From Rhizobium ruizarguesonis (GTDB lineage Bacteria > Pseudomonadota > Alphaproteobacteria > Rhizobiales > Rhizobiaceae), in contig NZ_PQIG01000071.1 in the NCBI RefSeq assembly GCF_012349115.1, positions 41,945 to 105,944 of the forward strand: DNA of 64,000 nucleotides, given 5' to 3'. The position numbers were made by a program, and so were the translations under genes. Positions 42,951 to 51,938 of this stretch are shown here, one piece after another (within the stretch, counting starts at the first letter, position 1; the number at the start of each line of letters is the position of its first letter). The notes under the pieces were generated by a model. It was not told the DNA's origin. It was given only the letters and a program-made list of their open reading frames with translations, and ran no database searches.

Positions 42951-43899
42951 GTCCGAAAGACCGCTTATCGCCACGCCACCCCGTCTTCCGCAGATACTGC
43001 TCCCAGTTGAGCGTGTCGGGGTTCAGGCGACGGCTCCATTCAAGATCGTGCTCCTTGCCGAAATAGCCATAGTCGACAGCATATTCGACCATCCCCAGAA
43101 TCTCTCGAACGAGAAGTTCGTTGGCGGCAAACTCTGGAAAATAGTGCAGCAGGCCATCCCGGGTGAAAGCGTTTCGATAAGCGGCCTTGCGCCCGGTCAC
43201 GCGCTGAAAGGTTTCGACCATTTCGCGCGGAGAAATGATGTCGCCAACGATCGGCAGCGTTTTGCCGTTGTAACGCTCGGGGTTTGAGAAAATTTCAAGC
43301 ACGACTGGCCCGGTCGCCGTCAGCGGATCGACAAAAGGTGCTCGAAAATCTTCAGGAAGATAAACCGGCAGGAGGAGCGTATCGCCCTCCATGCGCGGCA
43401 CATAATATTCGAGCAGATTCGTGTAGAAGAATGCCAACATGACGAAGGAATGGGAGATCGGCAGGCCGCGAATATAGTCTGCTACGCGCGCCTTGTCGGT
43501 AAAATGCGGCGCATACTTCTTGCCCCTGGTGATCTCGTCGACATTCTCAAGCGTGCTGAAAACAATATGCCCGACGCCGGCCTCAACGGCGGCATCCGCC
43601 AGTTGTCGGCCGAGAGGGGCCTCGATTGTTTCCGGCGGGGCGATCGGCGGCGTCATCAGAAATGCGCCATCCGCGCCTTTGAAGGCGGCGACGAGGTCCT
43701 CTTGACGGCCAAGCTCGAGCGGGACGGCTACGATTTCAGCGCCGCGTTCCTCCAGACGTAAAGCCTCAGGCGAATCCTTTTTCCGGGTTAAAGCACGCAC
43801 CCGGAAACGTTGGCTCTCAAGGAGTGCCGCGGCGACGCTGCGCCCCTGTTTGCTCGTTGCACCGGCAATCGCGATCAGTGGCTTTTCATCTGCAGACAT
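42946..43899 (-). CDS. NmrA-like NAD(P)-binding protein
   Basis: 317 residues. Rossmann start LIAIAGATSKQGRSVAAALL, then FRVRALTRKKDSPEALRLEE and GADGAFLMTPPIAPPETIEA typical of the NmrA/HSCARG atypical SDR group, which binds NADP and acts as redox sensor or reductase. The catalytic Tyr-x3-Lys of classical SDRs is absent. Its stop lies in a family-A repeat. Function unknown. Confidence 0.87.
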   Translation of the reverse strand: MSADEKPLIAIAGATSKQGRSVAAALLESQRFRVRALTRKKDSPEALRLEERGAEIVAVPLELGRQEDLVAAFKGADGAFLMTPPIAPPETIEAPLGRQLADAAVEAGVGHIVFSTLENVDEITRGKKYAPHFTDKARVADYIRGLPISHSFVMLAFFYTNLLEYYVPRMEGDTLLLPVYLPEDFRAPFVDPLTATGPVVLEIFSNPERYNGKTLPIVGDIISPREMVETFQRVTGRKAAYRNAFTRDGLLHYFPEFAANELLVREILGMVEYAVDYGYFGKEHDLEWSRRLNPDTLNWEQYLRKTGWRGDKRSFGL

Positions 43900-44195
43900 A
43901 GAGCTTCAAACCTTTCCCTGTCATTGACGCCGACTGCGGTGCCAGGCGTCATTTTGCGGGGAGGACGGTCGGCCTGTGCCGAGAGCCCACCTCGATGGCA
44001 GGCACCCTATCTCAACAGGTTCTATGGCTGTAGATATCTGAAATACATAACATAATGCCATTTTATGGATAAATGGCTCCCAGTCAGGCGCGGTACAAAT
44101 CGGTTCGACATCCCGGATCAGAACGTCGAAACCCGCGCCGGGACGATCGGAAAGCGCCGAACCATGGTCTCTGCCGGCGCTGTTTCGCTGAGCAA

Positions 44196-45170
44196 TCAGG
44201 GTATCAGCAGAATACTGCCCGCCGAGCGTCCGGATTCCATCTCTTCGTGCGCCTTGGCAACATCGGCCAAACGATATTCGGCACCGATCTGCGAAACGAT
44301 CCCTGTTTTCATCGCACCGACGGCAGCCAGAGCAGCCTCGCGATACTGTCCGATGTCAGCGCACCAGGCCATGATGCTCGGATGGCAGAGTGCCTTGCCG
44401 GGGCGAAGTTCCTCGACGGGCACCGGTGGAATAGCACCGGCGGCCTGACCGATGGTGACTGCCATGCCGAATGGTCGGACAGAGCGTATGCTTTTGAGAA
44501 GCGAGTCGCCGCCGATCCCGTCATAGGCGACGTCGACACCAAGCCCGTTCGTCAGCCGCTTCACGTCCCCGACGATATCGGCCCCTCGTCCGACAATAAG
44601 GTGATCGGCTCCATAAGATGCGGCGAGTGCGGCCTTTTCGGAGGAGCCGACCGTCCCGATCACGGTGGCATCGAGCGATCTGGCCCAACGAACGAGGATG
44701 CTTCCAAGCCCGCCCGCGGCCGCATGGATCAGAACCTGAGTTCCTGCACGCACATCATAGGTCTTTTTCAACAGCATGTAGGCGGTCATGCCTTTGAGCA
44801 GCGAACTCGCTGCCGTTTTCGCTGTAACGGCATCCGGAAGCTTGATCGCCCTTTCGGCGGCAATGTTCCTCGTGGAGCGATAGGCGCCAACCGGCGGCCC
44901 GGCATAGGCAACGCGGTCACCCTTTTGGAACAGGGAGACGCCAGGACCGACGTCTGCGACGATGCCCGCCGCCTCGGCGCCGATCACCGCGGGGTAGGAG
45001 GGCATAGGGTAGATGCCCTTGCGGTGATAGACGTCGAGAAAGTTGGTTCCGATTGCCTGATGACGGATTTTTAGCTCGCCATCGCCAGGAGGTTCAGAAT
45101 GGTGATGCTCCTCGACATGGAACTGGGTGACGTCACCGGGTGCGTTCAGCCATATGATTTGGTCGGTCAT
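44196..45170 (-). CDS. Quinone oxidoreductase (QOR/zeta-crystallin type)
   Basis: 324 residues starting MTDQIIWLNAPGDVTQFHVE; AAGGAGCACG upstream fixes the start. GTNFLDVYHRKGIYPMPSYP and VIGAEAAGIVADVGPGV are the QOR signature, and the NADPH motif is HAAAGGLGSILVRWARS. It reduces quinones by one electron in known members. Divergent from a LysR gene with only 69 bp between starts, so it is probably its target. Confidence 0.92.
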   Translation of the reverse strand: MTDQIIWLNAPGDVTQFHVEEHHHSEPPGDGELKIRHQAIGTNFLDVYHRKGIYPMPSYPAVIGAEAAGIVADVGPGVSLFQKGDRVAYAGPPVGAYRSTRNIAAERAIKLPDAVTAKTAASSLLKGMTAYMLLKKTYDVRAGTQVLIHAAAGGLGSILVRWARSLDATVIGTVGSSEKAALAASYGADHLIVGRGADIVGDVKRLTNGLGVDVAYDGIGGDSLLKSIRSVRPFGMAVTIGQAAGAIPPVPVEELRPGKALCHPSIMAWCADIGQYREAALAAVGAMKTGIVSQIGAEYRLADVAKAHEEMESGRSAGSILLIP

Positions 45171-45239
45171 CTCTCGTGCTCCTTCATGGACACAAACTAA
45201 CCGATGGCCTAATGTGTGAAAATTCCCTATTGCTTCACA

Positions 45240-46106
45240 ATGATTGGGAGAGAATTCACAAAAATCGACTGGGACGACCTTCGGCATTTCCTGGCGCTCG
45301 CGCAGTCGGGAACGTTGCTTGGTGCCGCAAAGCAGCTCGGCGTCGAACACGCGACGATCAGCCGACGCGTTTCGTCGCTTGAAGCCAGGCTGGGTCGCAA
45401 ACTCGTAGACCGCCGCGGGCGGCGCATCATTTTGACCTCGGAGGGAGAGCAGGTTGCCAAGCACGCAGCTCTTATCGCCGCGCAGACTGCGGCAATCGAG
45501 CAGCTTGGCCGCAGCAGCGCCACGGAGTTGCGCGGCCATGTGAGGATCAGCGCGCCTCCCGCTCTCTCAAGCGTGCTGCTGGCAAAGCCGATCGCCGCCG
45601 TCAGGCGAGACCATCCGGGTGTTCAGATCACGCTTGTCGGAGAAAAGCGCCTCGCGTCGCTGAACAGACGAGAGGCCGATATCGCCGTGCGAATGTCGCG
45701 TCCGGAGGACGGCGACTACGCCATCGTCAAGCTCGGCGAGACGAGCTTCCATCTCTACGCATCAAAGACCTATCTCGAAACGGTTTCCCCGTCGGACTGG
45801 ACCTTCATCGGTTACGACGAAACCATGAACGCCTCACCGCAACAACTGCGGCTGATCGAACTGGCCGCCGGCCGGCCGATCGCCGTGCGGTCGTCCGTCC
45901 TGGAATTCCAGGCCGCAACCGCACGCCTTGGCGCCGGTGTCGTCATGCTCCCCGATTTCGCCGTCCTGGAGTCCGGCGGTCTCCAGCGCATTGAGACCAA
46001 ACAGCCGTTGACAAGAGAGGTCTGGCTGGTTGTCCATTCTGATATCAAAGACGTCCCCTCCGTCCGCGTCGTCGTCGATGCGCTGAAGAACGCTCTGGGG
46101 AAGTAG
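45240..46106 (+). CDS. LysR-family regulator
   Basis: 288 residues from ATG 45240; a GTG at 45216 would add eight residues. HTH: DLRHFLALAQSGTLLGAAKQ, LGVEHATISRRVSSLEARLG. Effector domain RVRISAPPALSSVL-like region with LYASKTYLETVSPSDWTFIG. It is divergent from the quinone oxidoreductase, making the pair a self-contained redox-response unit by inference. Confidence 0.92.
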   Translation: MIGREFTKIDWDDLRHFLALAQSGTLLGAAKQLGVEHATISRRVSSLEARLGRKLVDRRGRRIILTSEGEQVAKHAALIAAQTAAIEQLGRSSATELRGHVRISAPPALSSVLLAKPIAAVRRDHPGVQITLVGEKRLASLNRREADIAVRMSRPEDGDYAIVKLGETSFHLYASKTYLETVSPSDWTFIGYDETMNASPQQLRLIELAAGRPIAVRSSVLEFQAATARLGAGVVMLPDFAVLESGGLQRIETKQPLTREVWLVVHSDIKDVPSVRVVVDALKNALGK

Positions 46107-46165
46107 TCCGCTCAGCTGGCTTGAGCACCACATGGACGGTGGGTCGTCGAGCGAGTTTTTCGTTG

Positions 46166-46807
46166 TTAATGTACGACTTGGGAGGCTACCGACATCAATT
46201 CCTCGGAATTCGGTGCCTTGAATGTCTGGAGCCCAGCCTCCAGAACTTCAGTGAAGCTCCAGCGTACGATGCCCTCCCGGTCGATTAGGAACTGACCGAC
46301 AAGCTGCCCATGGTCGGCAGTCATCATCTGCTGATCGGCTTCCGTAATTTGATATCCTTCCTTCTCGTTGAGAAATTCGTCCATTGCCATCACGCCCATG
46401 GGCTCGGGCAACTCGCCCGGAAGATCGATCCGTATCGCCATGACCGTGTCGATCCCGACCTCGCGTAAGCCGAAGGCTTGGTGCGAAGCCCGTCCCGGGT
46501 CGGAAGCAGCAAGAAGATCGGGTATCGGATGGTAACGGAAATAGAGCCGCGCGCGTTCGACCGGGGTGTTTACCACCGCCAGGGATTGGACGCCTTTCTC
46601 ACGCAGCATCGGGTTGAGATATGCCATGGCCGCGACATGGCGCCGGCAGAACGGACAATGCAGGCCTCGAAACAAACCGATCAACAATGGGCTGCGGCCA
46701 CGAAAATCATCAAGTGCGATCTTCCCCTCGCGCGAGATCGCATCAAACACAACGTTCGGGACCCGGTCGCCCGGTTGTAGCGGATGGTCGACATAGTGCG
46801 TGGACAT
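46166..46807 (-). CDS. Peroxiredoxin-like (AhpC/TSA) thioredoxin-fold protein
   Basis: 213 residues. The start is MSTHYVDHPLQPGDRVPNVV. The thioredoxin fold carries FRGRSPLLIGLFRGLHCPFC, so the active site is CPFC rather than the single Cys of typical peroxiredoxins. VVNTPVERARLYFRYHPIPD and FLIDREGIVRWSFTE complete the family pattern. It may act as a peroxidase or disulfide reductase. Monocistronic. Confidence 0.82.
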   Translation of the reverse strand: MSTHYVDHPLQPGDRVPNVVFDAISREGKIALDDFRGRSPLLIGLFRGLHCPFCRRHVAAMAYLNPMLREKGVQSLAVVNTPVERARLYFRYHPIPDLLAASDPGRASHQAFGLREVGIDTVMAIRIDLPGELPEPMGVMAMDEFLNEKEGYQITEADQQMMTADHGQLVGQFLIDREGIVRWSFTEVLEAGLQTFKAPNSEELMSVASQVVH

Positions 46808-47038
46808 GGACAACCTCCTCGCTCGGGGATCAGTCGAGAAAAGGCGCCACGTTAACTGCTTCGAGGTCGAGATTGAGCGTTGCAGGGCCTGACCTCTCCG
46901 TTTTACCGCACCGCCAGGATCCAACCTAAGAATGGCCCCACATTGGCCTGCGGGCAAGCGGTAAACAGCGAATCGTGAATTGAAAAAGTCCGTTTTCTGC
47001 AAACTCTAATTTTTTTAGCGGCCGTAGAGGCCGGCAGG

Positions 47039-47100
47039 GAATCCGCCAGCCCGCAGCCGGCGGATTCGGCTGCGGTGAGGGGCCAGTCTTGCTGGCCCCT
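47039..47100. terminator. Double hairpin downstream of cysN
   Basis: Two stems, GAATCCGCC / GGCGGATTC (47039-47067) and AGGGGCCAG / CTGGCCCCT (47078-47100), directly after the cysN stop on the minus strand. They probably end the cysHDN transcript or protect its 3' end. Confidence 0.65.
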
Positions 47101-47109
47101 TATCCTTTA

Positions 47110-48606
47110 TCAGATATCGCTTGCAGCGCTCGACCAGAGGTCGGCCGCTTCGGCTGCCGTCATGCGGCGCACCTCGGCCTCGTGGCTGCGGCTGGCGAAG
47201 AGTTCGCTTGCCATGATCTGCTCGGCAAGATCGGCCGGAAGCGAGAGGATGACGCGGGCTTCGCCATGGTGCAGGCCGCCGAGTTCGCTGCGCTTGCCGG
47301 TCACCATGCCGCCGGCAACCGTGTTGTTGGTCTCCGGATCGATCAGGATGAAGGAGCCGGACAGCCGGTTCTGCTCATAGGGGTCGAAGATCGCCGCTTC
47401 GTCGAAGATGAGCCGGACTTTGCCGATGGCGTTCATGTAGAGCCGCTGGGCGGCGTTCCAGGTGCCAGTCTTCAGTTCCAGCTGGCTGAGCGGCTGCACC
47501 TGAACGCGCTGGCGGCGGCTGCCGCTCTTCAGCCAGTAGCGTTTTCCGGGCTCGATGCCCTCAGGCTGCAAGGCAACGATCTGTGCGTCGAAAGCCAGGC
47601 CGACCTGCGGCTGGGCGTCGATCGAGACGATCATGTCGCCGCGCGCCACATCCACCTGGCGGTCGAGCACCAGGGTGATCGCGTCGCCGGCAACCGCGGC
47701 ATTGCGGACGAGATCGAAGGTGACGATCTTCGAGACATTGGCGACCATGCCCGACGGCAGGATCATGACGCTGTCGCCCGGCTTGACCGAGCCGCCGGCA
47801 ACCGTGCCCTGATAACCGCGGAAGCTTTCGCCGGGACGCGAGACGCGCTGCACCGAAAGGCGAAAGCCGACCGTCTGCGACGAGCGCACGGTGGCAAGCT
47901 CCAGCGTCTCCACCAGCGTCGGGCCGCTGTACCAAGGCATGGCGGCCTGGCCGGAATAGACGACGTTTTCGCCCTTCAGCGCCGACATCGGAATGGCGGT
48001 GATCTGCTTGACGCCGAGCGACAGGGCAAATTCCCGGAAATCATGGCTGATCTTGTCAAAGCCGGCGCGGTCGTAGCCCGTCAGGTCGATCTTGTTGACC
48101 GCAAGCACGAACTGCTTGATGCCGAGCAGCGAGGCGATCGTCGCGTGACGGCGCGTCTGCTCGAGAATGCCGAAGCGCGCATCGACCAGCAGGATGGCGA
48201 GATCGGCGGTCGAGGCGCCGGTCGCCATGTTGCGGGTATATTGCTCGTGGCCGGGCGTGTCGGCGACGATGAAGGAGCGCTTGTCGGTCGAGAAATAGCG
48301 ATAGGCGACATCGATGGTGATGCCCTGTTCGCGCTCGGCCTGCAGGCCGTCGAGCAGCAATGCGAAGTCGGGCAGGCCGAGATCGTTCTGCTTGCCGGTG
48401 GAATCGCGCTGCAGGGTGGCGGCCTGGTCTTCCTTGACCGCCTTGGTGTCCCAGAGCAGGCGGCCGATCAAGGTCGACTTGCCGTCATCGACGCTGCCGC
48501 AGGTGATGAGGCGCAGCGGCGTGGTATCGCGCTGGGCCTTGAGCGGCTCGGCGGCGGGCAGGCTGACGACGGTGGCGGCCGAGACGGCGGTTTGGGCTGC
48601 AGTCAT
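47110..48606 (-). CDS. cysN: Sulfate adenylyltransferase subunit 1 (GTPase)
   Basis: 498 residues from MTAAQTAVSAATVVSLPAAE. GTPase motifs G1 GSVDDGKSTLIG, G3 DTPGHEQY and G4 NKID are intact. Length shows there is no fused APS kinase (CysC) domain, unlike NodQ/CysNC. With CysD it forms APS from sulfate and ATP, driven by GTP. One base separates it from cysD. The operon supplies reduced sulfur for cysteine. Confidence 0.96.
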   Translation of the reverse strand: MTAAQTAVSAATVVSLPAAEPLKAQRDTTPLRLITCGSVDDGKSTLIGRLLWDTKAVKEDQAATLQRDSTGKQNDLGLPDFALLLDGLQAEREQGITIDVAYRYFSTDKRSFIVADTPGHEQYTRNMATGASTADLAILLVDARFGILEQTRRHATIASLLGIKQFVLAVNKIDLTGYDRAGFDKISHDFREFALSLGVKQITAIPMSALKGENVVYSGQAAMPWYSGPTLVETLELATVRSSQTVGFRLSVQRVSRPGESFRGYQGTVAGGSVKPGDSVMILPSGMVANVSKIVTFDLVRNAAVAGDAITLVLDRQVDVARGDMIVSIDAQPQVGLAFDAQIVALQPEGIEPGKRYWLKSGSRRQRVQVQPLSQLELKTGTWNAAQRLYMNAIGKVRLIFDEAAIFDPYEQNRLSGSFILIDPETNNTVAGGMVTGKRSELGGLHHGEARVILSLPADLAEQIMASELFASRSHEAEVRRMTAAEAADLWSSAASDI

Positions 48607-48607
48607 C

Positions 48608-49561
48608 TCAGAAATATCCTTCACGCTTCTTCTTTTCCATGGAGCCGGACTGGTCGCGATCGATGGCGCGGCCCTGGCGTTCGGACACCGTTGCAATTTC
48701 GAGTTCGGCAATCACCTCTTCGAGGGTGGTGGCCTGTGAGCGGATGGCGCCGGTCAGCGGGAAGTCGCCGAGGGTGCGGAAGCGGATCATGCCTTCCTGG
48801 CGAACTTCGCCGGGCAGCAGTTCCAGGCGCGGATCTTCGGCCAGGATCATCATGCCGTCGCGCTCCACGAAAGGCCGCTTCTTGGCGTAGTAGAGCGGCA
48901 CCAGCGGAATGTCCTCGGCCTGGATGTAGCGCCAGATATCGACTTCGGTCCAGTTCGACAGCGGGAAGGCGCGCACGCTCTCGCCCTTGCGGATCATGCC
49001 GTTATAGATGTTCCAGAGTTCCGGCCGCTGGTTGCGCGGATCCCAGCGATGATCGGGTGTGCGGAAGGAATAGATGCGCTCCTTGGCGCGGCTGGCTTCC
49101 TCATCACGCCGCGCACCGCCGAAAGCGGCGTCGAACTGGCCGGCATCAAGCGCCTGGCGGAGCCCCTCGGTCTTCATGATGTCGGTGAAGGCGGCCGATC
49201 CATGCGTAAACGGCGTGATGTTTTCGGCTTTGCCGCGCGGATTGATGTGCTCGATCAGATCGAGATCATACTTCTTCGCGGTCTCGTCGCGGAAGGCGAT
49301 CATCTCGGAGAATTTCCAGCCGGTGTTCACATGCAAGAGCGGGAAGGGCACGCGGCCGGGATAGAAGGCCTTGCGCGCCAGGTGCAGCAGCACCGAGGAG
49401 TCCTTGCCGATCGAATAGAGCATGACAGGACGCTCGAATTCGGCCGCAACCTCGCGGAAGATGTGGATGGATTCGTTTTCCAGCGCTTTCAGATGCGGGT
49501 CGAGCGGCGCCTTGGCGCTCTGCGGATTGCTGAGTTCCGTATCCGGACGGCTATCGGGCAT
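48608..49561 (-). CDS. cysD: Sulfate adenylyltransferase subunit 2
   Basis: 317 residues. The PP-loop motif is [20 protein letters not shown], with the downstream [15 protein letters not shown] and [20 protein letters not shown] of the ATP-pyrophosphatase fold. Length is slightly above the usual ~300 because of a polar N-terminal extension. It catalyses adenylyl transfer to sulfate with CysN. It follows cysH across a 146-bp spacer with three 19-bp tandem repeats. Confidence 0.96.
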   Translation of the reverse strand: MPDSRPDTELSNPQSAKAPLDPHLKALENESIHIFREVAAEFERPVMLYSIGKDSSVLLHLARKAFYPGRVPFPLLHVNTGWKFSEMIAFRDETAKKYDLDLIEHINPRGKAENITPFTHGSAAFTDIMKTEGLRQALDAGQFDAAFGGARRDEEASRAKERIYSFRTPDHRWDPRNQRPELWNIYNGMIRKGESVRAFPLSNWTEVDIWRYIQAEDIPLVPLYYAKKRPFVERDGMMILAEDPRLELLPGEVRQEGMIRFRTLGDFPLTGAIRSQATTLEEVIAELEIATVSERQGRAIDRDQSGSMEKKKREGYF

Positions 49562-49606
49562 GTGTTACTCCAGGCTATCGGTCGTTTACGGCTCGCCGCA
49601 AAACTT

Positions 49607-49663
49607 GATGTTGGCTTTCCCCGGGAATGTTGGCTTTCCCAGGGAATGTTGACTTTCCCAAGG
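49607..49663. repeat. Three 19-bp tandem repeats between cysH and cysD
   Basis: AATGTTGGCTTTCCCAGGG three times with small changes (49607, 49626, 49645). Each unit holds GGCTTTCCC, whose complement GGGAAAGCC appears again at 49688-49696, so the transcript can fold into alternative hairpins. Confidence 0.85.
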
Positions 49664-49707
49664 CTGCGGCGGTCGCCGCGCCCTGATTGGGAAAGCCGTG
49701 GGGTGAT

Positions 49708-50466
49708 TTACTGTGCGGCGATCGCTGCGGCCTCTTCGGCGACGTGCAGGCCGCATTCGCGCGTTTCGTCCTGCTCCCACCACCAGCGGCCGGCGCGTTC
49801 CGGCTCGCCGGGCTTGATCGCCCGGGTGCAGGGTTCGCAGCCGATCGAGGGATAACCGCGGGCGTGCAACGGATTGACCGGCACGCCGTTCGCCGAAACG
49901 AAGGCCTTGATCGCCTCCAGGTCCCAGTCGGCGAGCGGATTGACCTTCAGCAGGTGGCGTTCGGCGTCGTATTCGGCAAAGGGCGTTTCGGCGCGGTTAG
50001 CCGATTGGCCGCGGCGCAGGCCGGTGACCCAGATCGCAGCACCTTCGAGGGCACGGGCAAGCGGCTTCAGCTTGCGCACGCCGCAACAGGCATGGCGGGC
50101 TTCGACGCTCTCGTAGAAACCGTTGAGGCCGTATTGCGCCGCATAGGCGTCGATATCGGCCTTCTCGGGCTCGAAACGATGGATATGGATGTCGTACTGG
50201 CTTTCGGTCTCGTCGATCAGCGACAGCGTCTCGGCAAACAACCGGCCGGTCTGCAGCGTCGCGATATCGATCGGCAGGCGGTGCGTGCCGATCTCGGCGG
50301 TGATCACCTGGTCCTCGATGCCGAGTGACGTCGTGAACACCACGCGGCCGCCAAGGCCGGAGACCAGCGACAGACGTCCGGCAAGGTCGAGGCCTGCCAG
50401 TCTGTCGTTCAGCGCCTCGGCTTCCGCAATCGGCCCTTCTTCCGCAATCGTATTGATAGCAGTCAT
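49708..50466 (-). CDS. cysH: Assimilatory adenylylsulfate (APS) reductase
   Basis: 252 residues. PP-loop-like VVFTTSLGIEDQVIT at residue ~42. Cysteine pattern HACCGVRKLKPL and GCEPCTRAI gives the CC...CxxC set that binds a 4Fe-4S cluster, so the enzyme uses APS rather than PAPS. The C-terminal catalytic Cys is ECGLH. Produces sulfite. It heads the operon and is divergent from the Rrf2 regulator. Confidence 0.94.
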   Translation of the reverse strand: MTAINTIAEEGPIAEAEALNDRLAGLDLAGRLSLVSGLGGRVVFTTSLGIEDQVITAEIGTHRLPIDIATLQTGRLFAETLSLIDETESQYDIHIHRFEPEKADIDAYAAQYGLNGFYESVEARHACCGVRKLKPLARALEGAAIWVTGLRRGQSANRAETPFAEYDAERHLLKVNPLADWDLEAIKAFVSANGVPVNPLHARGYPSIGCEPCTRAIKPGEPERAGRWWWEQDETRECGLHVAEEAAAIAAQ

Positions 50467-50886
50467 GAAAATCCTGTCCTTTGTTGACCGGAGTATCGCA
50501 GTTCACGCATGGATCGGACAGAAAAAGGGATTTCGAAAGCTGCGGCCGGAGGAGCAAATATCTCTCCGAAGCTGCCGCGATGCAGAAAAGCAGCCGCCTG
50601 CGGATGAAAATCCACATCGGCAGCTCGAATGTCTATAGAAATAGTAGAGTTACACGCAGCCTGTCAATCCGAAATCTGAAGTGATGCCGAAAATGGTGCA
50701 GAAGGCGCGGTTTTGGCATAGATTAAGCGTGCTTGGCCGAGGGCGAAAAACAAGGCCAAAACGCTTGTCTCTCAAGGCTTTCTCCGGCGCGTTCAAATTC
50801 CGTTCATGCTGGTTGTGCCATAGAGGTGAAAGTACTTCCGTAGCGGTGCGGAAATTCGCGCCGCCTGTGTGTGTCGATGGTCAAAA
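50467..50886. promoter_or_regulatory. Divergent control region of cysHDN and the Rrf2 regulator
   Basis: 420 bp with no gene. Contains an AT-rich stretch CTATAGAAATAGTAGAGTTA at 50633-50652 that is the best candidate for promoter and regulator binding. Assignment is from position. Confidence 0.45.
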
Positions 50887-51333
50887 ATGATTACGCAAAA
50901 GGCGAAATATGCGCTGCGAGCGCTGACGGTCTTGGCTGATGCCGATGCCGACGAACCGGTGATGATTTCCGATATCGCGGCGCAGCAGAAGATCCCGAAG
51001 AAGTTCCTCGAACAGATCCTGCTCGACCTGAAACATCACGGCGTCGTCGCCAGCCGTCGCGGCAAGCAGGGCGGTTATCTCCTGTTGAAGCCCGCCCACA
51101 CGATTACCTTCGGCGAGATCCTGCGCATCATCGACGGCCCGATCGCGCCGCTGCCGTGCCTCTCGATCACTGCTTACCGCAGATGCGACGATTGCGACGG
51201 CGAACAGAACTGCCAGATCCGCCACGTCTTCGCCAAGGTGGCCGACGCCACCCGCAAGGTGCTGTTCTCGACGACCATCGCCGATGCCATCGCCCCAAAG
51301 CACAGCGCCGAAGTCACCCGTCTGCTGGCGTAA
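50887..51333 (+). CDS. Rrf2-family transcriptional regulator, likely sulfur/Fe-S sensor
   Basis: 148 residues from MITQKAKYALRALTVLADAD. Winged helix MISDIAAQQKIPKKFLEQIL, LDLKHHGVVASRRGKQGGYL is strongly Rrf2. Cysteines in CLSITAYRRCDDCDGEQNC could bind an Fe-S cluster, as in IscR/NsrR. Divergent from cysHDN, so it probably represses or activates that operon in response to cysteine or cluster status (inference). Confidence 0.9.
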   Translation: MITQKAKYALRALTVLADADADEPVMISDIAAQQKIPKKFLEQILLDLKHHGVVASRRGKQGGYLLLKPAHTITFGEILRIIDGPIAPLPCLSITAYRRCDDCDGEQNCQIRHVFAKVADATRKVLFSTTIADAIAPKHSAEVTRLLA

Positions 51334-51465
51334 GTCAGGTTCCAGATCCGGCCGCCGATCGAACGAGCTTGATCGCGAGCTGACGCGCTGGCATCGGACG
51401 AAGTAATCGCCATCCCGGTTTGAATTTTCAACCTGATCCCACGTCAGAAAACGGAGGGTTTTCCA

Positions 51466-51876
51466 ATGGCCGATGCCCGGTGCGCTTGCGGCGCTCTCAC
51501 ACTCACGCTCCCGGAACAAGCAAAACTGGTTGTCGCCTGTCACTGCCTCGACTGCCAGCGGAGGACCGGCGCGCCATTCGGCGTCGGTGCCTTTTATCCG
51601 GCCGAGGCCGTCAGCATTTCCGGGGCGAGGAAAGAGTTCACGCGCGATGGGGCAAGCGGCGGAAAGGTGCACATTTATTTCTGTCCGAACTGCGGCTCAT
51701 CGGTCTGTTGGACGGCCGACAAGCTGCCGGCGATGATCGGCGTAGCCGTCGGCGCGCTGGCGGACCGCCATTACCCCGCCCCCGTCCTGTCGATTTTCGA
51801 GCAGTCGAAACATGACTGGGTGCGGATGGATACCGCCGTCGAACGTTTCCATCAAAGCAGTGTGGCAAAACGCTGA
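51466..51876 (+). CDS. GFA-family zinc protein (third copy)
   Basis: 136 residues, GGAGGGTTTTCC before ATG. Zinc motifs MADARCACGALTLTL, CHCLDCQRRTGAPFG and FCPNCGSSVCW. It resembles the two copies at 1692 and 2199 in motif plan only. Stands alone between the Rrf2 gene and betA. Confidence 0.87.
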   Translation: MADARCACGALTLTLPEQAKLVVACHCLDCQRRTGAPFGVGAFYPAEAVSISGARKEFTRDGASGGKVHIYFCPNCGSSVCWTADKLPAMIGVAVGALADRHYPAPVLSIFEQSKHDWVRMDTAVERFHQSSVAKR

Positions 51877-51938
51877 AAAGCGAGACCGGGGCGAAGCGGC
51901 CGAGTAGAAGAGGTTCGCTTTTTGGCGCGCGCTCCGCA

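Noticed and set aside
47089..49179. 696-codon open frame on the plus strand
   Set aside because: Antisense to cysN and cysD, which have unambiguous catalytic motifs.
49607..49663. Possible CRISPR-like array
   Set aside because: Only three head-to-tail 19-bp units without spacers and no cas genes.
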